Positions 1 to 7,900 of a stretch of 64,000 nucleotides of DNA are shown piece after piece; the stretch's first letter is position 1; each line of letters begins with the position of its first letter. The stretch is taken from contig JAKPDK010000160.1 in assembly GCA_029552745.1 (NCBI GenBank), forward strand, positions 62,001 through 126,000. Direction: 5' to 3'. This DNA is from Candidatus Hydrogenedentota bacterium (lineage in GTDB: Bacteria > Hydrogenedentota > Hydrogenedentia > Hydrogenedentales > SLHB01). Below the pieces are notes generated by a model. The model worked only from the letters and a program-made list of their open reading frames with translations. It ran no database searches and was not told the DNA's origin. The position numbers and the translations under genes are program-made.

Positions 1-247
1 GCTTCGATCCAGTAAAAAAATTTCTGAAGTTGTACTGCATGTCAAGCATTCCAACAAAAATTACATGAAAAGCCAATGCAAATTAGCTTAAAGAAAATTA
101 AGCGTTTAGCTTTTATGTTTGACTCCCTTATGGGGTCGTCAAGAACTTGGAAATAAACCACTAGGTTCGCAATGTGAAAAAAGTTTTTGGTATAAAATCA
201 GACCTTATCTATGATTGCCCAGCGGACGAAAATTCAAGGAGGGAAAG
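1..247. other. upstream region of kdsA, no gene
   Basis: I see no gene here. The stretch is A+T-rich. It holds an imperfect hairpin at about 119-142 (TTGAC-T-CCC ... GGGG-TC-GTCAA) with no following T run, so I do not call a terminator. A TATAAAAT box lies near the right end. The nearest possible gene to the left is off the window. Confidence 0.5.
189..198 (+). promoter_or_regulatory. possible extended -10 box for kdsA-kdsD
   Basis: GGTATAAAAT stands 50 bases upstream of the kdsA ATG. The TGG before TATAAA resembles an extended -10. No convincing -35 hexamer sits 16-18 bases upstream, so the call rests on the -10 alone. Confidence 0.35.
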
Positions 248-1054
248 ATGACCATAGATTTCGTCCAAATAAGACCATTTTTTGCAATAGCGGGACCTTG
301 CGTCATTGAAAGCGAGGAACTGTGCCTTGAAATCGCAGAAAAGGTAAAAGCTATATGCGAAAAACTGAGTATGCAATACATTTTTAAAGCGAGTTTTGAC
401 AAAGCTAATAGAAGTTCCGTCAACTCGTTCAGGGGCCCGGGCATAGAAAAAGGGCTGGCGGTCTTAAAAAGAGTTAAAAACGACGTGGGAGTTATGGTAT
501 TAACGGATGTCCATTCCGTGTCAGACGTAGAACTCTGCAAAGATGTCGTCGATGTGTTACAAATACCAGCTTTTCTATGTAGACAAACAGATTTATTGCT
601 CGCGGCAGGCAAATCCAATTGTTGGGTCAACATAAAAAAGGGACAGTTTGTTAGTCCATATGATATGAAGAATGCTTACGATAAGGTTGCGGCGACAGGC
701 AACAAAAAAATCATGCTGACGGAACGAGGAACTTTTTGGGGCTACAACAATCTCGTTAATGATTTTCGTTCGCTGCCGATAATGGCCGAAACAGGGGCGT
801 TAGTCGTATTTGATGCAACACACAGTGTACAACTCCCGGGGGCGGGTGGAACCTGCTCTTCCGGTGAGAGAAGATTTATCCTACCATTAGCCCGGGCTGC
901 TGCCGCAGTTGGAATTGATGGCCTGTTTATCGAAGTACACCCAAACCCGGACGCAGCTTTATGTGATGGACCAAACTCTCTTCCGTTAAATGAGGTCGAA
1001 AAGGTGTTAAGACAAACGAAGGAAATCTGGGAATATGTCAAAGGACTATCTTAA
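248..1054 (+). CDS. kdsA: 3-deoxy-D-manno-octulosonate 8-phosphate synthase (Kdo8P synthase)
   Basis: Condenses phosphoenolpyruvate with arabinose 5-phosphate to Kdo 8-phosphate, the committed step to the Kdo sugar of lipopolysaccharide; cytoplasmic. The reading frame can open at a TTG at 215, but AAGGAGGG at 236-243 lies 4 bases before the ATG at 248, so I start there (268 residues). The family signatures are all visible: GPCVIES, KASFDKANRSS, QIPAFLCRQTDLL, FDATHSVQLPG. Cys18, His192, Glu229 and Asp240 match the four metal ligands of the metal-dependent class (Aquifex type); the metal-free E. coli type has Asn in place of the Cys. The 3' end overlaps kdsD by 20 bases, which suggests co-translation. 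Identification is very secure. Confidence 0.97.
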   Translation: MTIDFVQIRPFFAIAGPCVIESEELCLEIAEKVKAICEKLSMQYIFKASFDKANRSSVNSFRGPGIEKGLAVLKRVKNDVGVMVLTDVHSVSDVELCKDVVDVLQIPAFLCRQTDLLLAAGKSNCWVNIKKGQFVSPYDMKNAYDKVAATGNKKIMLTERGTFWGYNNLVNDFRSLPIMAETGALVVFDATHSVQLPGAGGTCSSGERRFILPLARAAAAVGIDGLFIEVHPNPDAALCDGPNSLPLNEVEKVLRQTKEIWEYVKGLS

Positions 1055-2000
1055 GATAGCGAGAGATGTCTTAGACATCGAAGCGCAAGCAATACTCAAC
1101 CTAAAAGACACCATAGACCAAAACTTTGCTAAAACCATTGACTTGATACACAAATCAAAAGGTCGTGTCGTGGTGACAGGCATTGGAAAGTCAGGGATCA
1201 TAGGCCAAAAGTTTGCTGCAAGTCTCGCCTCTACGGGGACGCCGAGTTTGTGGGTCCATTCGACGGAGGCCTTACATGGGGATCTCGGGAAAATAGTTAA
1301 GAATGATATTGTTATTCCAATATCCTACAGCGGTGAGTCAGAGGAGGTGAATAAGCTTCTGCCGATAGCGCGCAAGATAGGCTCTAAAATTATATCAATT
1401 ACAGGAAATGCTACGTCGCACTTGGCGAGTCTTTCTGACATCGTGCTACTAGTGAAAGTGGATAAAGAAGCTTGTCCGATGAACCTCGCCCCGACGGCGA
1501 GCATCACCGCCATTCTCGCATTATGCGATGCTATTGTCGTTGCACTTATCCATTTACGCGGGTTTAATAAAAAGGATTTTGCCTTATATCATCCTTCCGG
1601 CAGACTGGGCAAGCGTCTTCTTTTAAAGACTTCAGACATTATGCGAAAAGGCAAAAAAAGTGCAATTGTGCAGGAGCAAGAACTCTTGAAGGACGTCTTA
1701 GTTCAGATAACCGAGGCAAAAAGTGGAGCGGCAGTGGTGGTTGATGAAAAAGGAATACTGAAAGGAATATTTACAGATGGCGATCTCCGCAGACATCTTG
1801 AGAGAGGAGCTAATATCCTGAAGACAAGGATCGGCGCACTTATGACATCTCCTTGCATTTCTATCGAGGACAATGCCTCTGCATACGACGCTTACTTTCT
1901 TCTGAAAGACAATAAAATTGATGAGGTCCCCGTCGTGAATAAACAGGGTAAAGTACTGGGAGTTGTGGATATTCAGGACCTAATAGATGTGGGACTCTAA
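1035..2000 (+). CDS. kdsD: arabinose 5-phosphate isomerase (KdsD/KpsF family)
   Basis: Interconverts ribulose 5-phosphate and arabinose 5-phosphate and so supplies the KdsA substrate. The 321 residues are the usual length for the family. A SIS sugar-isomerase domain covers about residues 35-170 (VVTGIGKSGIIGQKFA, then TEALHGDLGK, the family's conserved active-site loop). A linker with ALYHPSGRLGKRLL leads to two CBS domains (about 205-320). It starts inside the end of kdsA (20-base overlap), so the two steps of Kdo synthesis are translated together. No kdsC phosphatase or kdsB follows in the window. Confidence 0.95.
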   Translation: MSKDYLKIARDVLDIEAQAILNLKDTIDQNFAKTIDLIHKSKGRVVVTGIGKSGIIGQKFAASLASTGTPSLWVHSTEALHGDLGKIVKNDIVIPISYSGESEEVNKLLPIARKIGSKIISITGNATSHLASLSDIVLLVKVDKEACPMNLAPTASITAILALCDAIVVALIHLRGFNKKDFALYHPSGRLGKRLLLKTSDIMRKGKKSAIVQEQELLKDVLVQITEAKSGAAVVVDEKGILKGIFTDGDLRRHLERGANILKTRIGALMTSPCISIEDNASAYDAYFLLKDNKIDEVPVVNKQGKVLGVVDIQDLIDVGL

Positions 2001-2256
2001 AAATAACAGGAATTGGTCTGTAAAAGCTTTTTAGCAACGTGCAGTGGATTTTCGGGATACAATGGGCGCAAGAGTTTCGCGCCCTCTACAATAAGGAAAA
2101 AACTTGTACTCAGTGAAATCAACACAATGGTTTGCATTTTCCAGGTCCACAGTGGGATTTGGTGTAACTGATTTCCCGTTGGTGTATCTGCTTTTGGGGC
2201 AGAGGTTTGTAAGCTAAAACAGTCGCTCAAAGAAACTTTTTTGGGAAGCGAGATTC
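2001..2256. other. intergenic region with a REP-like hairpin
   Basis: No gene is supported here. The only structure is the GGGCGC/GCGCCC hairpin listed separately at 2064-2084. A reverse-strand reading frame (1997-2230) has no ribosome binding site or recognisable protein features. Confidence 0.5.
2064..2084. repeat. REP-like palindrome
   Basis: GGGCGC at 2064-2069 and GCGCCC at 2079-2084 form a perfect 6-bp stem with a 9-base loop, followed by TCTACAA. No T run follows on either strand, so it is not a standard terminator. Similar GGGCG...CGCCC hairpins followed by (TC)TACAA occur inside both repeat elements (16154-16173 and 49860-49879), which suggests a small palindromic repeat family. Confidence 0.4.
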
Positions 2257-3024
2257 ATGAATACCCTCGTCGATGTTAATGTCAAACTTGGGCATTGGCC
2301 CTTTCGGCGGGTAAAAGATATGCATGCGCTTTTAAACGACCTTGACAGGTTTCACATAAAGCGGGCTTGTGTCTCTTCGCTAAGCGCCGTTCATTATTTT
2401 AACCCTCAAGAAGGCAACTTGGAGTTGGCTGACAGTTTATCTAACGTTACAGGCCGATTCATCCCGTTGGCTGTACTCGCGCCGAACTTCCGCGGCTGGG
2501 AAAGAGATTTCGACCGTTGCGTGCGTGAAATGGGCATGCAAGGTGTCATTCTTTATCCCAACTACCACCAGTTTTCTTTGTCGAGCCCAGCAGTGAACGA
2601 ATTGGCTACAGGTATCATCGAGTACAAACTTCCTTTATTTATTCAAACAGGTTTGGAAGACCCTCGCCGACAATTCCGAAGGACTATTGTGCCTGAAGTG
2701 CAGCCGGAAGAGATAGGCGCGTTTGCAGCCCAATATCCTGATTTGACTGTCATTGCGTTGGGGTTGAAGTTTGGCCAGCCCGAACGTGTTTCTCCTTCAA
2801 TACCAAAGAATCTGTTTTTTGACATCTCGAATTATGAGAGAACAGGCGAACTAGAGTATGCGGTGGGAAAATTCGGCGTTGAAAAACTCCTCTTCGGAAC
2901 AAACTTTCCCTTGTTCAATATTGCGGCAAATGTCTTAAAACTTGAACGGGCTGACATTTCAACGGAACAAAAACACTTCATCGCAGCGGGGAACGCACAA
3001 CGGCTTTTCAACCTGGAACGATAG
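2257..3024 (+). CDS. amidohydrolase-like TIM-barrel protein
   Basis: A 255-residue protein resembling the Amidohydro-rel (PF04909) fold. It begins with a DVNVKLGHWPFR segment (residues 6-17) where family members have a metal-binding DxHxH-like strand, and it ends with the family's 'LLFGTxFP' strand (residues 211-218). Here that strand reads FGTNFP, with Asn216 where the metal-binding Asp is usual. With no HxH at the start and Asn for Asp, the metal site looks degenerate, so the activity may differ or be lost. The substrate cannot be told. The ribosome binding site is weak (GGGAAGCGAG). The gene stands alone, 256 bases after kdsD. Confidence 0.6.
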   Translation: MNTLVDVNVKLGHWPFRRVKDMHALLNDLDRFHIKRACVSSLSAVHYFNPQEGNLELADSLSNVTGRFIPLAVLAPNFRGWERDFDRCVREMGMQGVILYPNYHQFSLSSPAVNELATGIIEYKLPLFIQTGLEDPRRQFRRTIVPEVQPEEIGAFAAQYPDLTVIALGLKFGQPERVSPSIPKNLFFDISNYERTGELEYAVGKFGVEKLLFGTNFPLFNIAANVLKLERADISTEQKHFIAAGNAQRLFNLER

Positions 3025-3103
3025 TCAAAAGCTCCAAAAAAACAACAAAAAAACGCAGTCGCCTTTCACCATCCGGCGCATAACAACGTGCCAACGCGTA
3101 GTC

Positions 3104-3940
3104 TCAAAACGATGACGTCCTATCCAAGATGTTTTGATTGATCGCATGAACCCGTCGCACTACTTCGTCTGCTTCACGGTTTTTCCCTTGTGCTCGATAA
3201 ATCTGCGCCAACCTGAAACCCGCCAACCGACATTGTTTTAAGACGTCCTCATCCACCGTTGCGAGTGACTGTTCGGCGTCTCTTAACGCGTCGTTATAGG
3301 CAGATTGCGCTGCTGTAGTTTCCCCTATACTTTCCAAAAGAAGTCCGTGATTTACTTGTAACACGATTCGAGAGGGAGACGGGTCAAGATGCGACAACAA
3401 GACCTCACTAATTGTCTTGCATGCATCTGGTATGTCACCTTTCCGTTCGATGACTTGGGCGAGAACAACAGTGGCGCGATATTTGATTTCTGGCGTCTGG
3501 GCTAATTCGTAAGCTTCACGTGCAGCCGTCTCAGCTTGGACCAAGTCTTCGGGCACCTTCTGAAGATACAAAAGAGCTTCCACTCCCAGAACAAGGCTTT
3601 TTTCGTCTGAACTCCGGGGCGACTCAAGATATTCTTCCGCCTGACGGATACCTTCTTCCGGAGTTTGTGCATTTAGCAGATGTTCCACATACTGACTTTT
3701 CTCTGATTCCACAGAAACGGAAGATACACCTTGAGAGTCCTCCTGCTTTTCTGAAGTTAGACTCGACTCCTGCCTCGACGACACGATGGGCTGAACAGCC
3801 TCTCTCATGGTACCCGGGCGCGCACGAAACTTACCCCCTGAAATGTATGTACCCCCACTACTACCCGCTACGATCGCCCAAGCGATCAAGCCAGCCACAA
3901 ATAAAAGTACAACCAAAACAACTGTAAGTTGCCAGTTCAT
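3104..3940 (-). CDS. membrane-anchored TPR-like protein
   Basis: Not a named family. The 278 residues open with one hydrophobic segment (about 5-27) that is probably an uncleaved anchor. A low-complexity Ser/Glu-rich linker follows (about 50-85). The rest is helical with the spacing of TPR-like repeats (for example EGIRQAEEYLES, AETAAREAYELAQ, AQSAYNDALRDAEQSL). It likely works as a protein-binding scaffold on the outer face of the inner membrane. It is last in the minus-strand run mdh, BON protein, this gene, and is separated from the BON gene by only 12 bases. Confidence 0.65.
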   Translation of the reverse strand: MNWQLTVVLVVLLFVAGLIAWAIVAGSSGGTYISGGKFRARPGTMREAVQPIVSSRQESSLTSEKQEDSQGVSSVSVESEKSQYVEHLLNAQTPEEGIRQAEEYLESPRSSDEKSLVLGVEALLYLQKVPEDLVQAETAAREAYELAQTPEIKYRATVVLAQVIERKGDIPDACKTISEVLLSHLDPSPSRIVLQVNHGLLLESIGETTAAQSAYNDALRDAEQSLATVDEDVLKQCRLAGFRLAQIYRAQGKNREADEVVRRVHAINQNILDRTSSF

Positions 3941-3952
3941 GGCGCATGGGCC

Positions 3953-4810
3953 CTACTCATCGCTCGGTGAAATCGGCTCCATAGGCGACTGTGGCGTTGG
4001 AGCCGCCTGACTCTGCGGCAAAACTTCTATAGAGTTCTCTACAGCCACCACGCCGACGACACTCGCGGCGACCGCTTCCGCTGCACTCTTTTCTGCTTCC
4101 GACCCCACATTACCTGAAAGAAAACAAATCCCATTTTGAACAGTTACATTCAGATTTCTCAAAGCGACATAGCGGTTCATACCGAGGGCAGCTTCCACTC
4201 GCTTTTCCACCCATGCATCACTCACCGTGTGAAGCATTTTTTGAGGAAATCGTTCTGAAGTCCCAGGGGAGACCGTCAGCTTGTTATTGACCGAAACCAC
4301 ACCCCTTGTCTCTTCCACCACTCGCTGAATGGCATCACGTTCGCCTTCCGAAGAGACAACGCCGTACAGCGTCACAACACCTTTACGACAAGTGATATCC
4401 AAACGTAGCTCCTGAAATCGTTTATGATACAAGAGACGAGAACGTATCACCGCCGTCAGAGCCCGGTCGGACAACAATTCCTTCAGCGATCTCTTTGCGG
4501 GTTTCCTCTGAGGTTGGTCGACAATGACAAGTTGATTGCGAACCTCTTTTACACCTGAAACACCCCGGGCAATTTCTTCGGCACGTTGTTTTGCCTGATC
4601 GTCCCCTACTGCGCCGCTCAGCGTCACGACGCCATTTTGCGTGGTCGTATTAATATCAAACGGGCTCAAAGATTTATCAAGTAAAAAGCGCCCCTCTATC
4701 TGCGCCGTAATAGTAGAGTCTTCGACCTGATTTCCCCAGGCCAAAAAAGGGCATATGACTGGAAATACTATGAGCCACGCAGAACATCTCCCCCGATAAA
4801 AATACAACAT
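3953..4810 (-). CDS. secreted protein with three BON domains
   Basis: A 285-residue exported protein. The hydrophobic N-terminus (about residues 9-25) is a likely signal peptide. Three BON domains follow at about 31-97, 114-181 and 198-264, each with the typical 'NGVVTLSG.V' strand-turn and a 'V.GV..V.N.L.V' end. BON domains (OsmY/secretin class) bind membranes or lipids in the envelope. The C-terminal tail is Pro/Ser-rich. The gene sits 20 bases downstream of mdh and 12 bases before the TPR-like gene, so all three are probably cotranscribed. The exact role is unknown. Confidence 0.85.
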   Translation of the reverse strand: MLYFYRGRCSAWLIVFPVICPFLAWGNQVEDSTITAQIEGRFLLDKSLSPFDINTTTQNGVVTLSGAVGDDQAKQRAEEIARGVSGVKEVRNQLVIVDQPQRKPAKRSLKELLSDRALTAVIRSRLLYHKRFQELRLDITCRKGVVTLYGVVSSEGERDAIQRVVEETRGVVSVNNKLTVSPGTSERFPQKMLHTVSDAWVEKRVEAALGMNRYVALRNLNVTVQNGICFLSGNVGSEAEKSAAEAVAASVVGVVAVENSIEVLPQSQAAPTPQSPMEPISPSDE

Positions 4811-4830
4811 AAGTAGCCCTCATTGCCTCG

Positions 4831-5781
4831 TTACAATAGTCCTATCTTCCTCAATCCCTCAATACCCTCGCGCACATCATCCGCAGAAGCTTTAAGCGCA
4901 GCATATTCCTCATCCGTTAATTCCAGTTCTAAAATCTCCTCAACACCGCCCTTACCAAGTCGAACAGGAACCCCTATATAGACATCTTTCATATCGTACT
5001 GCCCTGTAAGATAGGCAGAACACGGCACGATCTGCCTCTCGTCGTGTAGAATACACTGCACCATACGGGCAACACTGGCGCCCGGCGCATAAAAAGCGCT
5101 GCCTGTTTTCAACAATGCCACAATTTCCCCACCTCCTTCACGCGTCCGTTTGATCAATGCATCGATACGTTCTTTCGGCATTAGTTGGGTGATGGGAACA
5201 CCCGAAACGGTCGTGTAGCGAGGCAGAGGCACCATCTGATCACCGTGCGAACCCAACAACATGGTATCAACGTTTTTCATACTGACACCCAACTCCGCTG
5301 CCACAAACGAACGCAGTCGTGCACTGTCCAAAATACCCGCCATCCCGACAACGCGTCTCGGGGGAAACCCAAGACGTTTCAAAGCCAAATAACACATCAC
5401 ATCAAGGGGATTAGTAACAATAATCACCACACTTTCCGGAGCATAACGACCAATGTTCTCGCACACCTCAGAAATAATCTTCCCGTTTTTCTCCACCAAG
5501 TCAAGGCGTGTCATGCCCGGCTTACGAGGTAGACCTGCTGTTACGACGACCACGTCACATCCCGCAATGTCAGAATAATCGTTTGTACCGATCGCTACGC
5601 AACTGTAACCACGAACGGGGCCGGCTTCGGTCAAATCAAGCGCCTTGCCTTGTGGAAGTCCCTCGACCACGTCAACCAATACAACGTCACCAAGCTCCAT
5701 GTCCAAACAGTATTGAGCCACCGTGGCGCCTACGTTGCCTGCCCCAATACACGCTACCGAGAACCTTTTTCCAGCCGGCAT
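4831..5781 (-). CDS. mdh: NAD-dependent malate dehydrogenase
   Basis: Oxidises malate to oxaloacetate in the TCA cycle; cytoplasmic. At 316 residues it is a lactate-dehydrogenase-like (LDH-type) malate dehydrogenase. The Rossmann GxGxxG is at 13-18 and Asp37 selects NAD over NADP. Arg86 and Arg92 in GLPRKPGMTR bind the dicarboxylate; lactate dehydrogenases usually have Gln at the first of these. Asp152, Arg155 and catalytic His179 (GSHGD) are all present. A GGGAG ribosome binding site lies 7 bases before the ATG, and a good promoter lies upstream at 5829-5857. It leads an operon with two envelope genes, an unusual association. Confidence 0.96.
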   Translation of the reverse strand: MPAGKRFSVACIGAGNVGATVAQYCLDMELGDVVLVDVVEGLPQGKALDLTEAGPVRGYSCVAIGTNDYSDIAGCDVVVVTAGLPRKPGMTRLDLVEKNGKIISEVCENIGRYAPESVVIIVTNPLDVMCYLALKRLGFPPRRVVGMAGILDSARLRSFVAAELGVSMKNVDTMLLGSHGDQMVPLPRYTTVSGVPITQLMPKERIDALIKRTREGGGEIVALLKTGSAFYAPGASVARMVQCILHDERQIVPCSAYLTGQYDMKDVYIGVPVRLGKGGVEEILELELTDEEYAALKASADDVREGIEGLRKIGLL

Positions 5782-5828
5782 AGGAACACTCCCTTGTTTA
5801 ATTCTCTTAAAAGATTACCTTGCACTTG

Positions 5829-5857
5829 AGTATAAAGTAAAAACAACTTAACACCAA
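5829..5857 (-). promoter_or_regulatory. sigma70-type promoter of the mdh operon
   Basis: Read on the minus strand: TTGGTG (5857-5852), a 17-base spacer, then TATACT (5834-5829), followed by the mdh ribosome binding site and ATG at 5781. Spacing is ideal and both hexamers match the consensus at four or more positions. Confidence 0.5.
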
Positions 5858-5979
5858 CCCTCATTCCTTGCCTGGAGACACCTATGCACGAAAACTTGAT
5901 TGGACATAACCAGTTTATGTGAAGAATAATGAGTAAACGGCTAGGTGTCTGTACGTTATCATTGTCGGGAGGGGAATAC

Positions 5980-6399
5980 GTGCCGCAAGGCATACCACCG
6001 AGCAGAGACCTAAAGATATTGCGACTTAAGACTGCACTGTTGTTTTGTGCTGCAACGGTGTCTTTGATACTATTCGTGTTTCTTTTTCGCGCCGAAAACA
6101 CAAATATAAACCGGGACTTGCTTGAAAACACGCCGCCTGAGTTCACGAACTACCCGGAAGCCTTCGAAGCAGCAGAGCGACTTGTCCGAGAACAGTTGAA
6201 CTTTCTAGGAGTCACCGAAACGGCAGCTTGGAAAACTATCGCAGAGCAAAATAACGGTAATCGTTACTTGTACATAGGCCATGTTGAGGGGAAAACGGAG
6301 TGGAGTACTCGCCAAAAATATTTATATAGAATAGTTGTCACAAAACAAGAAGACGGACATTGGATAGCCGTGGAACTTACCCTCAACCGAACAGAGTAA
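5980..6399 (+). CDS. small single-pass membrane protein of unknown function
   Basis: Not recognised. The frame is open from an ATG at 5929 with no ribosome binding site. GGGAGGGG at 5967-5974 lies 5 bases before an in-frame GTG at 5980, so I start there (140 residues). It has one transmembrane helix (about residues 15-35 of this form) and then a soluble domain of about 100 residues that probably lies in the periplasm and looks alpha/beta (ending in YLYRIVVTKQEDGHWIAVEL). It ends 16 bases before the sugar kinase and may share its transcript. It diverges from mdh across a roughly 200-base spacer. Confidence 0.6.
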   Translation: MPQGIPPSRDLKILRLKTALLFCAATVSLILFVFLFRAENTNINRDLLENTPPEFTNYPEAFEAAERLVREQLNFLGVTETAAWKTIAEQNNGNRYLYIGHVEGKTEWSTRQKYLYRIVVTKQEDGHWIAVELTLNRTE

Positions 6400-6415
6400 A
6401 CAGAAGGATATTTCT

Positions 6416-7900
6416 TTGAATCCTGTGGAGATCTCTTATAAACCCGAACACATGTTTGTAGGTATCGATCTAGGCACCAGCGGGGTGCGAAGTTGCGCCA
6501 TCACTGAAAAAGGTGACGTGGTAGCCACAGTGGCCGTTGACCTCGCTGACGCAAAGCCTTCGAATTCTTCGACGGGACATATCCATGAGCAACGTCCCGA
6601 AACATGGTGGGCAGCTGTCTGCCGTGCGTGTAAACAATTGACCCAAACCATACGAAAAAACGGGTTAGACCTCACGCGTATTCGTACGGTGTGTGTTGAT
6701 GGGACGTCCGGCACCTTAGTAGCTCTAAACCATGATGGAAAACCCGTGCGAAATGCCATCATGTATAACGACCCCCGAGGCGGAGAAAACGCAGCTCATT
6801 TGAATCAAATCGCGTCTGATCATTGTCGGAATCATGGCTATCGGTTTGCCTCCTCATTCGCGATCGCAAAGATTTTATGGCTGCGCGAACACGAGCCTCG
6901 CTCTTTCGAACAGACCGCGTTTTTCGTGCACCAAGCGGACTTTATCGTTCAGCGGTTAAGTGACTGTGCTGGGATTACGGACTACAGCAATGCCCTTAAA
7001 ACCGGGTATGACCTTTTATCCAACCGTTGGCCTGATTGGCTTGAAAGATTCAAGGATGTAAGCAGCCGTTTACCGAAAGTTGTGGCTCCCGGTACGCCAA
7101 TCGGGAATATCTCCCCTCAGGCATCTGAGCTTACGGGATTGCCGACGTCAACCGCGGTTGTAACTGGAGCAACGGACGGCGTGGCAGCTTGTTTGGCATC
7201 GGGGGCATCTCACGAAGGTGATACGAATGTGACGCTGGGCACTACGCTCGTATTCAAACGAGTCAGCCGACAGATTGTGACCCGGGAAGACGGCTTAATC
7301 TATTCCCACAAATTACCCGATGGATACTGGCTACCAGGGGCGGCAAGCAATACCGGGGCAGAATGGACAAGTCAATGGTTTCCCAATACGGATTACAGGG
7401 AAATGGATGCACGAGCGCTGGAACACCTGCCTTGCCCCCTCTTGGCTTATCCGCTCGCAAGAAAAGGGGAACGTTTTCCTTTCCACTTTGAAGCCGCTGA
7501 AGGCTTCCTGGCAACAGAATTGCAAGACAGTGTCCAACGATACGCCGCGTGTCTGCAAGGGACAGCCCTCCTGGAACGTCTTGCCCTTGACCTGCTGGAT
7601 GCTTCTACTCTAAAACGAGGCGAATCTGTCTTTTCCACAGGTACTCCGAGCAAGAGTGATATCTGGATGCAATTGCGGGCAGATATTTGCCAGAAAATGT
7701 ACCTGCGTCCCCTTTATCCCGAATCTTGTTTTGGAAGTGCTCTACTAGGTGCCAAGAGTCTTATGGGGAGCCTAGCCGACACGATCCAACTCCTAGTACA
7801 CATCGATAAAACTTTTGAACCCCAAAAACAAAACTCACCTTTCTATGAAGAATTGTACGAGCGATTTCTCAATGAGCTTAAAACCAGAGGTTATCTATGA
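6416..7900 (+). CDS. FGGY-family sugar kinase (ribulokinase/xylulokinase-like)
   Basis: Phosphorylates a pentulose or related sugar with ATP in the cytoplasm. The start is a TTG at 6416, supported by AGAAGGA about 8 bases upstream; an ATG at 6452 is the alternative. The 494 residues show the FGGY layout: GIDLGTSGVRS (about 16-26), the second-motif strand VDGTSGTLVAL (about 94-104) and the C-terminal-half phosphate loop GATDGVAACLASGA with the likely catalytic base Asp254. The VDGTSGT segment recalls the D-ribulokinase branch more than classical XylB, but the substrate is not certain. The stop overlaps the next gene's start by 4 bases (ATGA), so it is coupled to the phosphohexomutase. Confidence 0.85.
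   Translation: MNPVEISYKPEHMFVGIDLGTSGVRSCAITEKGDVVATVAVDLADAKPSNSSTGHIHEQRPETWWAAVCRACKQLTQTIRKNGLDLTRIRTVCVDGTSGTLVALNHDGKPVRNAIMYNDPRGGENAAHLNQIASDHCRNHGYRFASSFAIAKILWLREHEPRSFEQTAFFVHQADFIVQRLSDCAGITDYSNALKTGYDLLSNRWPDWLERFKDVSSRLPKVVAPGTPIGNISPQASELTGLPTSTAVVTGATDGVAACLASGASHEGDTNVTLGTTLVFKRVSRQIVTREDGLIYSHKLPDGYWLPGAASNTGAEWTSQWFPNTDYREMDARALEHLPCPLLAYPLARKGERFPFHFEAAEGFLATELQDSVQRYAACLQGTALLERLALDLLDASTLKRGESVFSTGTPSKSDIWMQLRADICQKMYLRPLYPESCFGSALLGAKSLMGSLADTIQLLVHIDKTFEPQKQNSPFYEELYERFLNELKTRGYL

Noticed and set aside
119-142. Hairpin as rho-independent terminator upstream of kdsA
   Set aside because: The stem is imperfect and no T run follows on either strand.
205-633. 142-residue minus-strand reading frame
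   Set aside because: It overlaps kdsA entirely, has no family features and no ribosome binding site.
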